This document shows, piece by piece, positions 1 to 8,837 of a stretch of 64,000 nucleotides of DNA. Numbering within the stretch: the first letter of the stretch is position 1; the number at the start of each line of letters is the position of its first letter. A program made the position numbers and the translations under genes. The notes below the pieces were generated by a model. That model saw only the letters and a program-made list of their open reading frames with translations, searched no databases and was not told where the DNA came from. The DNA lies in contig NZ_MUJK01000001.1 in assembly GCF_002906155.1 (NCBI RefSeq), positions 1 through 64,000 of the forward strand, read 5' to 3'. This DNA comes from Pseudomonas laurylsulfativorans (GTDB taxonomy: Bacteria; Pseudomonadota; Gammaproteobacteria; Pseudomonadales; Pseudomonadaceae).

Positions 1-65
1 CCCCCCCGCTGCCCCCTGTGATCGCCCACTAAGCTTTCACAGAGGGCTCATCGGAGATCATTGCC

Positions 66-1094
66 ATGAACAACGTAGCTATTGCCGCCATCGACCTCGG
101 AAAACATTCCTTTCATCTTCATGCTCAAGATGATCGCGGCCACGAGGTTCACCGCAGAAAGTTTACGCGCGCAGCACTCACCCAATATCTGGCGAAACTG
201 GAACCCTGCACCGTCGTGATGGAAGCCTGTGGCGGCGCCCATTTCATGGCGCAGGAAGTCGCCAAGCTGGGGCATACGCCCAAGCTTATTGCGCCACATC
301 TGGTACGCCCTTACGTGAAGAGCAACAAAAACGACTTCGCTGATGCCGAAGCGATCTGCGAGGCGGCGACCCGGCCCACAATGCGCTTCGTGCACCCCAA
401 AACCCAGGCTCAGCAGGCGCTGGCGATGCTCAATTCGGTTCGTGAGTCGTTCATCAAAGACCGTACCGCCACCGTCAATCGGATTCACGCAGCCCTGCTG
501 GAGGTGGGTATCAGCCTGGCTCCCGGCTTCAAATCCATCAAAGAGCTTCCAGCATTGCTTGAGATGAGTTCATTTTCCGGCTCCATCAAAAAAATTCTGA
601 TGGGGTTGCATGAGCACTTCAACTATCTGGATGGGAAGGTCAAAGCGCTGGACAAGGAGGTGGAATGCCAAGCAGCTGAAGATGATCTGGCGGCTCGTTT
701 GATGACCATGCCGTGTGTCGGCCCGATCACCTCCAGCGCCTTGGCTGCCGAGTTGGGCGATGGCAAACAGTTCAAATGCGGCCGAGGCTATGCGGCGTCG
801 ATCGGGCTGGTACCCAAACAGCACGGTACGGGCGATAAAACCGTGTTGCTCGGCATCAGTAAACGCGGCGATCGAAATCAGAGGCGCCTGCTCATCCAGT
901 GCGCCCGTGTGTACTTGATACAACTGGAACGACAGAAAGGCGCCTTGGCGGACTGGGTCCGCCAACTATTAGCTTCCCGCCATCACTCCAATCTCGTGGT
1001 CTGCGCACTGGCCAACAAGCTGGCAAGAATCGCCTGGGCGATAGCCGCACACCACACTGAATTCGATGCGGGGCCAGCCGCGATGAACGCCTGA
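66..1094 (+). CDS. IS110-family transposase (DEDD recombinase)
   Basis: Full-length 342-residue transposase that would catalyse RNA-guided insertion and excision of its element. The N-terminal RuvC-like domain carries the DEDD set: D10 (AIDLGK), E53 (VVMEACGG), D90 and D93 (KNDFADAEA). A middle coiled region follows. The C-terminal Transposase_20 domain has the PCVGPITSSALAAELGD helix-hairpin segment, then YAASIGLVP, whose S245 corresponds to the catalytic serine of the family. Length is normal and no frameshift is seen, so the copy may be active. The start is ATG at 66, 19 bases after a GAGGG. It has no cargo. The 3' non-coding tail (1095-1340) is long enough to hold the guide RNA expected for the IS1111 subgroup. 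Confidence 0.92.
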   Translation: MNNVAIAAIDLGKHSFHLHAQDDRGHEVHRRKFTRAALTQYLAKLEPCTVVMEACGGAHFMAQEVAKLGHTPKLIAPHLVRPYVKSNKNDFADAEAICEAATRPTMRFVHPKTQAQQALAMLNSVRESFIKDRTATVNRIHAALLEVGISLAPGFKSIKELPALLEMSSFSGSIKKILMGLHEHFNYLDGKVKALDKEVECQAAEDDLAARLMTMPCVGPITSSALAAELGDGKQFKCGRGYAASIGLVPKQHGTGDKTVLLGISKRGDRNQRRLLIQCARVYLIQLERQKGALADWVRQLLASRHHSNLVVCALANKLARIAWAIAAHHTEFDAGPAAMNA

Positions 1095-1340
1095 CCCCGC
1101 TGTCACCCGAGCACCACCCACCTGGTTTTGCGATGCTGGATAACTGATGACGTGAACGGCCAACCGGCCTGACGACAACCCTGGGCTCCTACACGGCTGT
1201 AAGGCCGTTCAACTAATTAGGGTCGTTGGGCATCGATTCTCATCGAGGCGCGGGGCGACACCCCCACTCAGACGCCGGATAGATGAAAGCAAGCCAAACA
1301 CGCATCAAATACAGTATTGCAGAAAAGGGGGTAACCATAG
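1095..1340 (+). ncRNA. Candidate seekRNA/bridge-RNA region of the IS110 element
   Basis: This 246-base stretch between the transposase stop and the REPIN has no credible reading frame. It holds several short inverted repeats, for example AACGGCC near 1155 with GGCCGTT near 1203, and ACGGC-TGTAA-GGCCGT around 1194-1208. IS1111-type elements encode their targeting RNA 3' of the transposase, and the related ISPpu9 produces a small RNA from this position. That it is expressed, and its exact ends, are inferred. Confidence 0.45.
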
Positions 1341-1341
1341 A

Positions 1342-1456
1342 TGTAGGAGCCGGCTTGTCGGGTCGCCGCATCGTGGCGATGGACTCAAGTGCAGCGCGTT
1401 TATCCAGTTTTCACGCGTTATCGTTAACGACCATCGCCAGCAAGCCGGCTCCTACA
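1342..1456. repeat. REPIN (inverted pair of Pseudomonas REP sequences)
   Basis: The two arms TGTAGGAGCCGGCTTG (from 1342) and CAAGCCGGCTCCTACA (to 1456) are inverted around a roughly 80-base spacer. The spacer contains GATGGACTCAAG and ACGCGTTATCGTTAACGACC. The same spacer recurs at 37029-37130 and, in the other orientation, at 59701-59817. Confidence 0.9.
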
Positions 1457-1501
1457 GTTCCCCGGGATTCCGTGAAGAACCGAAACTTTTACGCTTGCCT
1501 C

Positions 1502-1534
1502 AAAAAACGCCTGGCTATTGGCCGGGCGTTTTTT
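1502..1534 (-). terminator. Rho-independent terminator of dadA (bidirectional)
   Basis: AAAAAACGCCTGGC and GCCGGGCGTTTTTT form a GC-rich stem around a TATTG loop. An A-tract and a T-tract at the two ends allow termination in either direction. It lies 33 bases beyond the dadA stop. Confidence 0.85.
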
Positions 1535-1567
1535 CAACACAGTCATGATGGGTTTATACGCGCTCGC

Positions 1568-2872
1568 TTATTGGTGAACTGGCGCTGGGTCGCCGTGCTC
1601 TGCTGGCTCCGGCGTATCACTGCCGTAACGGGAAATATCAAGGCCTTCGGCGCTGATCTGCGGCTTTCTCTTGGTTATCAGGTCAGCCAGCAAGCGACCG
1701 GAGCCGCACGCCATGGTCCAGCCGAGCGTGCCGTGACCGGTGTTCAGGAACAGATTCTTGAACGGAGTGGCACCGACAATCGGCGTGCCATCCGGTGTGG
1801 TCGGACGCAGGCCGGTCCAGAAGCTGGCCTGGGCCAGATCGCCGCCCTGAGGATAAAGATCGTTGACGATCATCTCCAGGGTTTCGCGACGGCGCGGGTT
1901 CAGCGACAGGTCAAAACCGGCGATCTCAGCCATGCCGCCAACGCGGATGCGGTTGTCGAAACGGGTGATCGCGACCTTGTAGGTCTCGTCGAGAATGGTC
2001 GAGGTCGGGGCCATCGCCGGGTTGGTGATCGGCACGGTCAGGGAGTAACCCTTGAGCGGATACACCGGCGCCTTGATGCCCAGCGGCTTGAGCAGTTGCG
2101 GCGAGTAGCTGCCCAGCGCCAGCACGTAGCGGTCGGCGGTTTCCAGCTTGCCGTCGATCCATACGCCGTTGATGCGGTCACCGGCGAAGTCGAGGCGCTG
2201 AATGTCCTGGCCGAAACGGAATTGCACACCCAGGTTTGCGGCCATTTCGGCGAGCTTGGTGGTGAACATCTGGCAGTCGCCAGTCTGGTCGTTCGGCAGG
2301 CGCAGGGCACCGGCGAGGATGTCCGTGACGCTGGCCAGCGCCGGTTCAACGCGGGCAATGCCGTCGCGGTCGAGCAGTTCGAACGGTACGCCGGACTCTT
2401 TCAGCACGGCGATGTCTTTCGCGGCACCGTCCAGTTGGGCCTGGGTGCGGAACAGTTGGGTGGTACCGAGGCTGCGGCCTTCGTAGGCGATGCCGGTTTC
2501 GGCGCGCAGTTCGTCGAGGCAGTCACGGCTGTACTCGGACAGACGGACCATGCGCTCCTTGTTCACCGCGTAACGGCTGGCGGTGCAGTTGCGCAGCATC
2601 TGTGCCATCCACAGGTACTGGTCGATGTCGGCAGTGGCCTTGATTGCCAGTGGCGCATGGCGCTGCAGCAGCCACTTGATGGCCTTGAGCGGCACACCCG
2701 GCGCGGCCCACGGCGAGGCATAACCTGGCGAGACCTGGCCTGCGTTGGCGAAACTGGTCTCCATGGCAGCAGCCGGCTGCCGGTCCACAACCACCACTTC
2801 AAACCCGGCACGGGCCAGATAATAAGCACTGGTGGTACCGATGACGCCGCTACCAAGCACGAGAACTCGCAT
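1568..2872 (-). CDS. dadA: D-amino acid dehydrogenase small subunit DadA
   Basis: FAD-dependent, membrane-associated enzyme that oxidatively deaminates D-amino acids, above all D-alanine, to 2-oxo acids and passes electrons to the respiratory chain. The N-terminus [10 protein letters not shown] with VVVVDRQ about 30 residues later is the dinucleotide-binding fold; the C-terminus has [15 protein letters not shown], typical of DadA. The start is ATG at 2872, giving 434 residues, the usual family length. A further ATG four codons upstream is less likely because GGGAGTG lies just before the 2872 start. The usual neighbours (lrp-type dadR, alanine racemase dadX) are absent, so it stands alone, facing away from phnW and ending at a strong terminator. 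Sequence and length are ordinary. Confidence 0.93.
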   Translation of the reverse strand: MRVLVLGSGVIGTTSAYYLARAGFEVVVVDRQPAAAMETSFANAGQVSPGYASPWAAPGVPLKAIKWLLQRHAPLAIKATADIDQYLWMAQMLRNCTASRYAVNKERMVRLSEYSRDCLDELRAETGIAYEGRSLGTTQLFRTQAQLDGAAKDIAVLKESGVPFELLDRDGIARVEPALASVTDILAGALRLPNDQTGDCQMFTTKLAEMAANLGVQFRFGQDIQRLDFAGDRINGVWIDGKLETADRYVLALGSYSPQLLKPLGIKAPVYPLKGYSLTVPITNPAMAPTSTILDETYKVAITRFDNRIRVGGMAEIAGFDLSLNPRRRETLEMIVNDLYPQGGDLAQASFWTGLRPTTPDGTPIVGATPFKNLFLNTGHGTLGWTMACGSGRLLADLITKRKPQISAEGLDISRYGSDTPEPAEHGDPAPVHQ

Positions 2873-3458
2873 GTTCACTCCCATTTGTGGCTGGCCACTG
2901 AAATTTTTGTAGGGCTGGATGGGCGCAGTCTAGGAAAGATTGGCCAGTGGCTTTCACTATATAAGTGCGAATAATTGGCGACAATTCTCGGCATAAGCGC
3001 TTTTTACGAAGGTATATCTCCTGCGGACATCCTCACCGAGACCCAAAAACAGGTAGGGCAGCACCGGGCGCAACCGCCTGTGGATCTTGCAAAACGTCTT
3101 GGGCGCATCGCCTTTTCCGAGCAGGAAGAAAAGGTCGGGCTGTCGACCACATCCTGTACCGAAGACTCGGGAATCCAGGTGTGAAGGTTATTTTTCCGCG
3201 ACGGTATCGAATCGCAAACGGCTACTTGGGCATGTCCGTAAATCCAAGAGCTGCATCGTCATGGGAAGAGATTTGAACCAACAGAATCGAAATTTAACGC
3301 ACAGACAGATCGGGGCTGATCTACAGCGGCGATGAAATCTCACTTATAAGCTCAGCTTGTATTTGTAATGTGATAAATCGATTTCAGTTATTTCTGCGCA
3401 GGTGTTTTTATCGATCCGTGCATCACTCCCCACAAAAACAACATCGCCGGAGAAGATC
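2873..3458. other. dadA-phnW intergenic region
   Basis: A 586-base divergent spacer. Open frames of up to 103 codons exist (about 2965-3276), but they have no recognisable motif, no good ribosome site, and overlap each other. It must contain both divergent promoters. The regulator gene often placed next to phnW in other pseudomonads (a LysR type) is not here. An A-rich AAAAACAACA at 3434-3443 directly before the phnW ribosome site resembles a Crc/Hfq (CA) motif. Confidence 0.5.
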
Positions 3459-4625
3459 ATGACCACCGCTGAATTTTCGATCACCCAACCGCTGGCAACC
3501 CCTGCGTTGGGCGAGCCCTACCTGTTGACCCCAGGCCCGCTGACCACCTCCAAAGCCACCAAGGAGGCCATGTTGCGCGATTGGGGCTCATGGGACGGTG
3601 CCTTCAATCAAGTCACTGCTGAAGTTCGCCAGAAATTGCTCGGCATGGCCGGCGTACAGGATGACAGCTTCGCCTGCGTGCCATTGCAAGGTAGCGGCAG
3701 CTACTCAGTAGAGGCCGCATTGGCCACCGCCATCCCGCGTGACGGTAAAGCCCTGGTGCTAATGAACGGCGCCTACGGTCAGCGCGCCACCAAGACTTTG
3801 GAATACCTCGGTCGTGCCTTCATTACCCTGGACAAAGGCGACTACCTGCCTCCGCAGCCGGAGGAGGTGGATGCCCTGCTCAAGGCTAACCCGGACATCA
3901 CCAATGTCTTCGTCGTTCATTGCGAAACCAGCTCCGGCATCCTCAACCCGCTACGTGAAATCGCCGATGTCGTGAAGGCCCACGGCAAGAGCCTGATTAT
4001 CGATGCCATGAGCTCCTTCGGCGCCGTGCCTTTGACTGTGAATGAAATAGCCTTTGACGTGGTGGTGTCATCCGCCAACAAATGCATCGAGGGCATTCCA
4101 GGCTTTGGTTTCGTGATCATCCGCCGCTCTGTCATTGAAGCCGCCAAAGGCCGCGCCAACTCGCTGTCCCTCGATCTCTTCGAACAGTGGACCTACATGG
4201 AGCGCACCGGTCAATGGCGCTTCACGCCGCCGACCCACAGTGTCGTGGCCTTTCACAAGGCGTTGGAACAGCACAGCGCCGAAGGCGGCGTGGATGGCCG
4301 GTTGGCGCGCTACACCCGCAACCGCGACGTGCTGGTTGCCGGTATGCGCGAACTGGGCTTCAAGACTCTGTTGGAAGACCGTTGGCTGTCGCCGATCATC
4401 ACCACGTTCTTCAGCCCTGAACATCCCAATTTTGATTTCACGCGCTTCTACGAAGAACTCAAGGCCCGTCAGTTCATCATCTACCCGGGCAAGCTGACCG
4501 TTGCTGAGAGTTTCCGCATCGGCTGTATCGGCCAAATCGACGAATACATCGTCCACCAATTGCTCCGAGCTATCGCAGACAGTCTCGTCGCCATGGACGT
4601 GGACATGCTCAAGCCCGCAGCCTGA
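3459..4625 (+). CDS. phnW: 2-aminoethylphosphonate--pyruvate transaminase PhnW
   Basis: PLP enzyme that moves the amino group of 2-aminoethylphosphonate (AEP) to pyruvate, giving phosphonoacetaldehyde and L-alanine; first step of the phosphonatase route. The family signatures are visible: [11 protein letters not shown] near residue 21, [11 protein letters not shown] near 154, the PLP-contacting Asp in [12 protein letters not shown] (D182), and the Schiff-base lysine in [15 protein letters not shown] (K208). Start ATG 3459 has CCGGAGAA six bases upstream and gives 388 residues; the frame is open further up but without a ribosome site. It is followed by a terminator at 4638-4699, so it may be transcribed more strongly than the genes behind it. 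Downstream phnX confirms the pathway. Confidence 0.95.
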   Translation: MTTAEFSITQPLATPALGEPYLLTPGPLTTSKATKEAMLRDWGSWDGAFNQVTAEVRQKLLGMAGVQDDSFACVPLQGSGSYSVEAALATAIPRDGKALVLMNGAYGQRATKTLEYLGRAFITLDKGDYLPPQPEEVDALLKANPDITNVFVVHCETSSGILNPLREIADVVKAHGKSLIIDAMSSFGAVPLTVNEIAFDVVVSSANKCIEGIPGFGFVIIRRSVIEAAKGRANSLSLDLFEQWTYMERTGQWRFTPPTHSVVAFHKALEQHSAEGGVDGRLARYTRNRDVLVAGMRELGFKTLLEDRWLSPIITTFFSPEHPNFDFTRFYEELKARQFIIYPGKLTVAESFRIGCIGQIDEYIVHQLLRAIADSLVAMDVDMLKPAA

Positions 4626-4637
4626 TCGACCCCTTTA

Positions 4638-4699
4638 AGGTCTCTGCCGATTCGAGCACAGGCGCAATGGGTAGCGCCTTTGGGCAGAGATCTTTTTTT
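4638..4699 (+). terminator. Terminator or attenuator between phnW and the permease
   Basis: AGGTCTCTGCC (4638-4648) pairs with GGCAGAGATCT (4683-4693) with one wobble. Inside the loop a second stem, AGGCGC/GCGCCT, can form. A run of Ts follows at once. It splits the phosphonate cassette after its first gene. Confidence 0.85.
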
Positions 4700-4899
4700 A
4701 AACCATGGATCCGGTGACTTATCGCTCGGCAGCGCCGGGCAGGAGTCAGCGACCTCGACAATTTAATACTTGAAGCCTGATGCCATTCTCACGGCCATCT
4801 GATCGATGTCGTGCGCTTGGACAGACTTGTGCACCGAAAACAAAAACAAAAACCAACCTCATCTGCGCTGTCTGGCACCTCACACGGGATCAGTACACC

Positions 4900-6240
4900 A
4901 TGAACAAGAACACCTCAACGCCTCTCGCAACCGGCTGGAAATCACTCCAGCGTTGGCGCGTGCAAATTTTCCTCATCACTTGGGTGGCATACGCCGGCTT
5001 CTACTTCACCCGCAAAGCTTTCTCTGTCGCCAAACTGGGTATTGGTGAAGACCCGAACTTCATGCTCGAAAAGGCCATGATGGCCAATCTCGATGCCCTT
5101 TACCTAACGGCCTATGCCGTGGGCCAGTTTCTGTGGGGCAACTTCTCTGACCGCTTCGGGCCAAGGGTCGTGGTACTCAGTGGCCTCGTCATCTCGGCCC
5201 TGGCGGCGCTGCTCATGGGGACCTACGCCACCTTACCGATTTTCGTTTCCTGCATGCTGGTACAGGGGCTTGCTCAGTCCACCGGTTGGTCAGGTCTATG
5301 CAAGAACGTCGGCAGTTTCTTCAGTACCGGAGTCCGTGGCCGTGTACTGGGTTACTGGAGCACCAGTTACGCCTTTGGCGGTCTGGTGGCCACGCCGTTT
5401 GCCGGTTGGTGGGCCTATAGCGCGTACCACGACTGGCGCATAGCGTTCTTCAGTAGCGCCATCGTGGTGCTGGTGGTAGCGGTGTTGTTCTTTTTCCTGC
5501 AACGCAACCAACCGGAGGACGTAGGACTGCCTCCTGTCGAAATCGAGGTCGAACCCGTCAGCAATGTCGTAGTTCCGCGCGAAAGTATCTGGGCCGGCTT
5601 GCGCACCGTGATGAAAAATCGAACCGTACTGGTGCTTGGCCTTGCCTATTTCATGCTCAAGCCCGCACGTTACGCCATCCTCCTGTGGGGCCCCGTGATC
5701 ATCTACGAACGGATGCCAGAGATTGGCAAGGTCGCATCCGCCATCGTACCCACGTCCTTTGAACTGGCAGGTCTGTTAGGTCCAATCCTCATCGGTATCG
5801 CATCGGACAAATACTTCGGCGCTCGTCGTATACCCGCCTGCGTCCTTAGCCTGGTGGTCCTCACTGTCTGCCTGGGGTTGTTCGTTCCTGCCATGCAGAG
5901 CGGCAGTCTTTATATGGTGGTCGGCCTGCTGTTCATGATGGGCCTGACGCTCTACGGGCCGGATTCGATGATCAGCGGCTCGGCTGCAATCGACTTCGGC
6001 AGTAAGGACGGTGCTGCCTCCGCCGCAGGTTTCGTAAATGGCTGCGGTTCGGTAGGTGCGGTCCTCGGCGGCTTGCTACCGGGTTACTTCGACACCATCA
6101 CCGTGTTCCTGGTCTTCACCGGCGCTGCACTGCTGGCCAGCTTGATGTTGGTGCCATTCTGGAATAGCCGGCCAAAAACAGTGGAAAGCCAGCTGGTCTC
6201 GACCCCGGTACAACCCGTCATCGTCACTACCACCGCCTGA
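4900..6240 (+). CDS. OPA-family (GlpT-like) MFS permease, probable AEP transporter
   Basis: Inner-membrane major facilitator of about 12 membrane spans. The N-terminal ITWVAYAGFYFTRKAFSVAK and the GQFLWGNFSDRFGPR loop between helices 2 and 3 place it in the organophosphate:phosphate antiporter group with GlpT, UhpT and PgtP. Lying between phnW and phnX, it most likely imports 2-aminoethylphosphonate; the substrate is inferred from context only. Start ATG 4900 gives 446 residues, the family length, and begins just before the first helix. Frame extension to 4780 lacks a ribosome site and would add an unrelated tail. An A/C-rich run at 4837-4855, with perfect AAnAAnAA matches, lies in its leader. 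It is spaced 39 bases from phnX, so the two are probably co-transcribed. Confidence 0.85.
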   Translation: MNKNTSTPLATGWKSLQRWRVQIFLITWVAYAGFYFTRKAFSVAKLGIGEDPNFMLEKAMMANLDALYLTAYAVGQFLWGNFSDRFGPRVVVLSGLVISALAALLMGTYATLPIFVSCMLVQGLAQSTGWSGLCKNVGSFFSTGVRGRVLGYWSTSYAFGGLVATPFAGWWAYSAYHDWRIAFFSSAIVVLVVAVLFFFLQRNQPEDVGLPPVEIEVEPVSNVVVPRESIWAGLRTVMKNRTVLVLGLAYFMLKPARYAILLWGPVIIYERMPEIGKVASAIVPTSFELAGLLGPILIGIASDKYFGARRIPACVLSLVVLTVCLGLFVPAMQSGSLYMVVGLLFMMGLTLYGPDSMISGSAAIDFGSKDGAASAAGFVNGCGSVGAVLGGLLPGYFDTITVFLVFTGAALLASLMLVPFWNSRPKTVESQLVSTPVQPVIVTTTA

Positions 6241-6279
6241 ATCCGAACTCCCAACTTACCTATCACTGGAGCAATCACC

Positions 6280-7107
6280 ATGCACTACAAACAACCTTCT
6301 CAACTGCAAGCTGTGGTTCTGGACTGGGCGGGCACCGTCGTTGACTTCGGTTCTTTCGCACCGACTCAAATCTTTGTTGAAGCCTTCGCCGAGTTTGGTG
6401 TTGCGGTTTCCCTGGCAGAAGCCCGTGGACCGATGGGCATGGGCAAGTGGGATCACATCCGCACGCTGTGCAACGAGCCACAGATCGCCGAACGTTACCA
6501 GACAGCCTTCGGCCGCTTGCCAACGGATGATGATGTCACCGCACTCTACGAGCGCTTCATGCCGTTGCAGATCGAAAAGATCGCCCTGCACTCGGCGTTG
6601 ATTCCCGGTGCGCTCGATACGATCAACGGCATACGCGACAAGGGCCTGAAAATCGGTTCCTGCTCGGGTTATCCGGCCGTGGTGATGGAAAAAGTCGTAG
6701 AGCTGGCGCGTAAGAACGGCTACGTCACCGACTATGTTGTTGCCACCGACGAAGTGCCCAACGGTCGTCCACATCCCGCACAGGCCTTGGCCAATGTAAT
6801 CGCTCTGGGTATCGACGACGTCGCCGCTTGCGTCAAGGTCGACGACACCTGGCCGGGCATCCTCGAAGGCCGCAGCGCGGGCATGTGGACGGTCGCACTG
6901 ACCTGCTCCGGCAACGCACTGGGGCTGACCTACGAGGAATTCAAAGACTTGTCCCTGGAGGAGTTGGCCGAAGAACGCACGCGCATCATCAAGATGTTCG
7001 AAGCCTCTCGCCCGCACTACCTGATCGACACCATCGTCGATTTGCCGGCTGTCATTGAAGACATCAATGCTCGTCTGGCACGTGGGGAAACCCCTCAGGG
7101 CTCCTGA
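6280..7107 (+). CDS. phnX: Phosphonoacetaldehyde hydrolase PhnX (phosphonatase)
   Basis: HAD-superfamily enzyme that splits the C-P bond of phosphonoacetaldehyde to acetaldehyde and phosphate. The nucleophile motif [14 protein letters not shown] supplies D15; the cap-domain lysine that forms the Schiff base is K56 in [11 protein letters not shown]; the later HAD motifs SCSGYP and [20 protein letters not shown] are intact. At 275 residues it is normal length. The ATG at 6280 follows ACTGGAGCAA. Together with phnW it completes AEP degradation to acetaldehyde, which the next gene product can oxidise. The gap of 74 bases to the dehydrogenase gene is compatible with one operon. Confidence 0.96.
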   Translation: MHYKQPSQLQAVVLDWAGTVVDFGSFAPTQIFVEAFAEFGVAVSLAEARGPMGMGKWDHIRTLCNEPQIAERYQTAFGRLPTDDDVTALYERFMPLQIEKIALHSALIPGALDTINGIRDKGLKIGSCSGYPAVVMEKVVELARKNGYVTDYVVATDEVPNGRPHPAQALANVIALGIDDVAACVKVDDTWPGILEGRSAGMWTVALTCSGNALGLTYEEFKDLSLEELAEERTRIIKMFEASRPHYLIDTIVDLPAVIEDINARLARGETPQGS

Positions 7108-7181
7108 CCCTGTAGCGCTTGTGCCACTGACAGTGGCCGTCCCCGGACGGTCACAACCAAAAACAACAAGAGACCCCCAAC

Positions 7182-8702
7182 ATGAACTACGCCCACCCAG
7201 GCACTCCAGGTGCCATCGTTTCCTTCAAGTCCCGTTATGGCAACTACATCGGCGGTGAGTTCGTCGCACCGGTCAAAGGTCAGTACTTCACCACCACCTC
7301 GCCCGTGAATGGCCAACCGATTGCCGAATTTCCCCGTTCCAGCGCCGAAGACATCGAAAAGGCGCTGGACGCTGCCCACGCAGCCGCCGATGCCTGGGGC
7401 AAGACCTCGGTGCAGGACCGCTCCTTGGCGCTGCTGAAAATCGCCGACCGCATCGAGCAAAACCTCGAACTGTTGGCCGTCACTGAAACCTGGGACAACG
7501 GCAAAGCCGTGCGTGAAACCCTTAACGCCGACATCCCGCTGGCCGTCGACCACTTCCGCTACTACGCCGGTTGCATCCGTGCACAGGAAGGTAGCTCCGC
7601 TGAAATCAACGAACACACCGCGGCGTATCACTTCCATGAACCGCTGGGCGTGGTCGGGCAGATCATCCCGTGGAACTTCCCGATCCTGATGGCCGCGTGG
7701 AAACTCGCCCCGGCCCTGGCCGCCGGTAACTGCGTGGTGCTCAAGCCAGCCGAACAAACCCCGCTGGGCATCACCGTGCTGGTCGAGCTGATCGGCGACC
7801 TGCTGCCACCGGGCGTACTGAACATCGTGCAAGGTTTCGGCAAAGAAGCCGGCGAAGCGCTGGCCACCAGCAAGCGCATTGCCAAGATCGCTTTCACCGG
7901 CTCGACCCCGGTCGGTTCGCACATCATGAAATGCGCGGCCGAAAACATCATTCCGTCCACCGTGGAACTGGGCGGCAAATCGCCGAACATCTTCTTCGAA
8001 GACATCATGAAGGCCGAGCCGTCCTTCATCGAGAAAGCCGCTGAAGGCCTGGTGCTAGCATTCTTCAACCAGGGCGAAGTCTGCACCTGCCCATCCCGCG
8101 CCTTGGTGCAAGAGTCGATCTACGACGAATTCATGCAAGTGGTGATGAAGAAGGTCCTGCAAATCAAACGTGGCGACCCGCTGGACACCGACACCATGGT
8201 CGGCGCCCAGGCGTCCGAGCAGCAATTCGACAAAATCCTTTCGTACCTGGAAATCGCCAAGGGCGAAGGTGCCGAGCTGCTGACTGGCGGCAAGGTGGAA
8301 AAACTCGAGGGCAACCTGGCGAGCGGGTATTACATCCAGCCGACGCTGCTCAAGGGCACCAACAAAATGCGTGTGTTCCAGGAAGAAATCTTCGGCCCGG
8401 TGGTGAGCATCACCACCTTCAAGGACGAAGCCGAAGCCCTGGCCATCGCCAACGACACCGAGTTCGGCCTGGGCGCCGGCCTGTGGACCCGCGACATCAA
8501 CCGCGCCTACCGCATGGGCCGCGCCATCAAGGCCGGTCGAGTGTGGACCAACTGCTACCACCTGTACCCGGCGCACGCCGCGTTCGGTGGTTACAAAAAG
8601 TCCGGCGTCGGCCGTGAAACCCACAAGATGATGCTCGACCACTATCAGCAGACCAAAAACCTGCTGGTGAGCTACGACATCAATCCGCTGGGCTTCTTTT
8701 AA
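7182..8702 (+). CDS. exaC: NAD-dependent acetaldehyde dehydrogenase, ExaC type
   Basis: Oxidises acetaldehyde (here presumably from PhnX) to acetate. The whole chain matches the 506-residue ExaC/AldA-type enzymes of Pseudomonas: [14 protein letters not shown] in the coenzyme fold, AFTGSTPVG, the general base in [11 protein letters not shown] (E262), and the catalytic cysteine in [13 protein letters not shown] (C301; a second cysteine follows at 303). The C-terminal [33 protein letters not shown] is typical. Classic exaC works behind a PQQ ethanol dehydrogenase, but no such genes are present; the phn context suggests a role in AEP use. A perfect AACAACAA within 7159-7169 next to the ribosome site suggests Crc/Hfq control. 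A phosphonoacetaldehyde dehydrogenase (PhnY) role is less likely since PhnX is present and PhnA is not. Confidence 0.88.
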   Translation: MNYAHPGTPGAIVSFKSRYGNYIGGEFVAPVKGQYFTTTSPVNGQPIAEFPRSSAEDIEKALDAAHAAADAWGKTSVQDRSLALLKIADRIEQNLELLAVTETWDNGKAVRETLNADIPLAVDHFRYYAGCIRAQEGSSAEINEHTAAYHFHEPLGVVGQIIPWNFPILMAAWKLAPALAAGNCVVLKPAEQTPLGITVLVELIGDLLPPGVLNIVQGFGKEAGEALATSKRIAKIAFTGSTPVGSHIMKCAAENIIPSTVELGGKSPNIFFEDIMKAEPSFIEKAAEGLVLAFFNQGEVCTCPSRALVQESIYDEFMQVVMKKVLQIKRGDPLDTDTMVGAQASEQQFDKILSYLEIAKGEGAELLTGGKVEKLEGNLASGYYIQPTLLKGTNKMRVFQEEIFGPVVSITTFKDEAEALAIANDTEFGLGAGLWTRDINRAYRMGRAIKAGRVWTNCYHLYPAHAAFGGYKKSGVGRETHKMMLDHYQQTKNLLVSYDINPLGFF

Positions 8703-8721
8703 CCCCTCTTGAAATGAGGTG

Positions 8722-8795
8722 AGTCCATCGCTGGCAAGCCAGCTCCTACAGACCGCGTAAACCTGTAGGAGCCGGCTTGCCGGCGATGGCGGTCT
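8722..8795. repeat. REP pair (short-spacer REPIN)
   Basis: CCATCGCTGGCAAGCCAGCTCCTACA (8725-8750) and its partner CTGTAGGAGCCGGCTTGCCG (from 8763) are inverted with only a 12-base spacer. It separates the dehydrogenase gene from the chemoreceptor gene and may protect or attenuate the upstream transcript. Confidence 0.88.
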
Positions 8796-8837
8796 CAAAA
8801 CACCAAAAAATCACCTTCCCACCGCGCGGAGCCCTCG

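Larger units (their letters stand above)
1..1340 (+). mobile_element. IS110-family insertion sequence (ends approximate)
   Basis: One transposase gene with short non-coding flanks. The left flank is probably cut by the window start. A CCCCCT at 12-17 and an AGGGGG at 1326-1331 could be sub-terminal inverted repeats, as in the IS1111 subgroup. The right limit is placed at about 1340 because a REP sequence starts at 1342. Pseudomonas members of this family (ISPpu9/ISPpu10 type) are known to target REP sequences, which fits. No target-site duplication is expected for IS110 elements and none was sought. Confidence 0.7.

Noticed and set aside
1283..2974. A 563-codon open frame on the plus strand across dadA
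   Set aside because: It is antisense to a clear D-amino acid dehydrogenase, has no recognisable domain, and is a product of high GC content.
2965..3335. Possible small gene(s) between dadA and phnW
   Set aside because: Three overlapping frames, none with a ribosome site, signal or recognisable motif; treated as intergenic.
8722..8795. REP pair considered as a simple terminator of the aldehyde dehydrogenase gene
   Set aside because: No T-tract follows, and arms match the Pseudomonas REP family, so it is listed as a repeat; some effect on the transcript is still possible.
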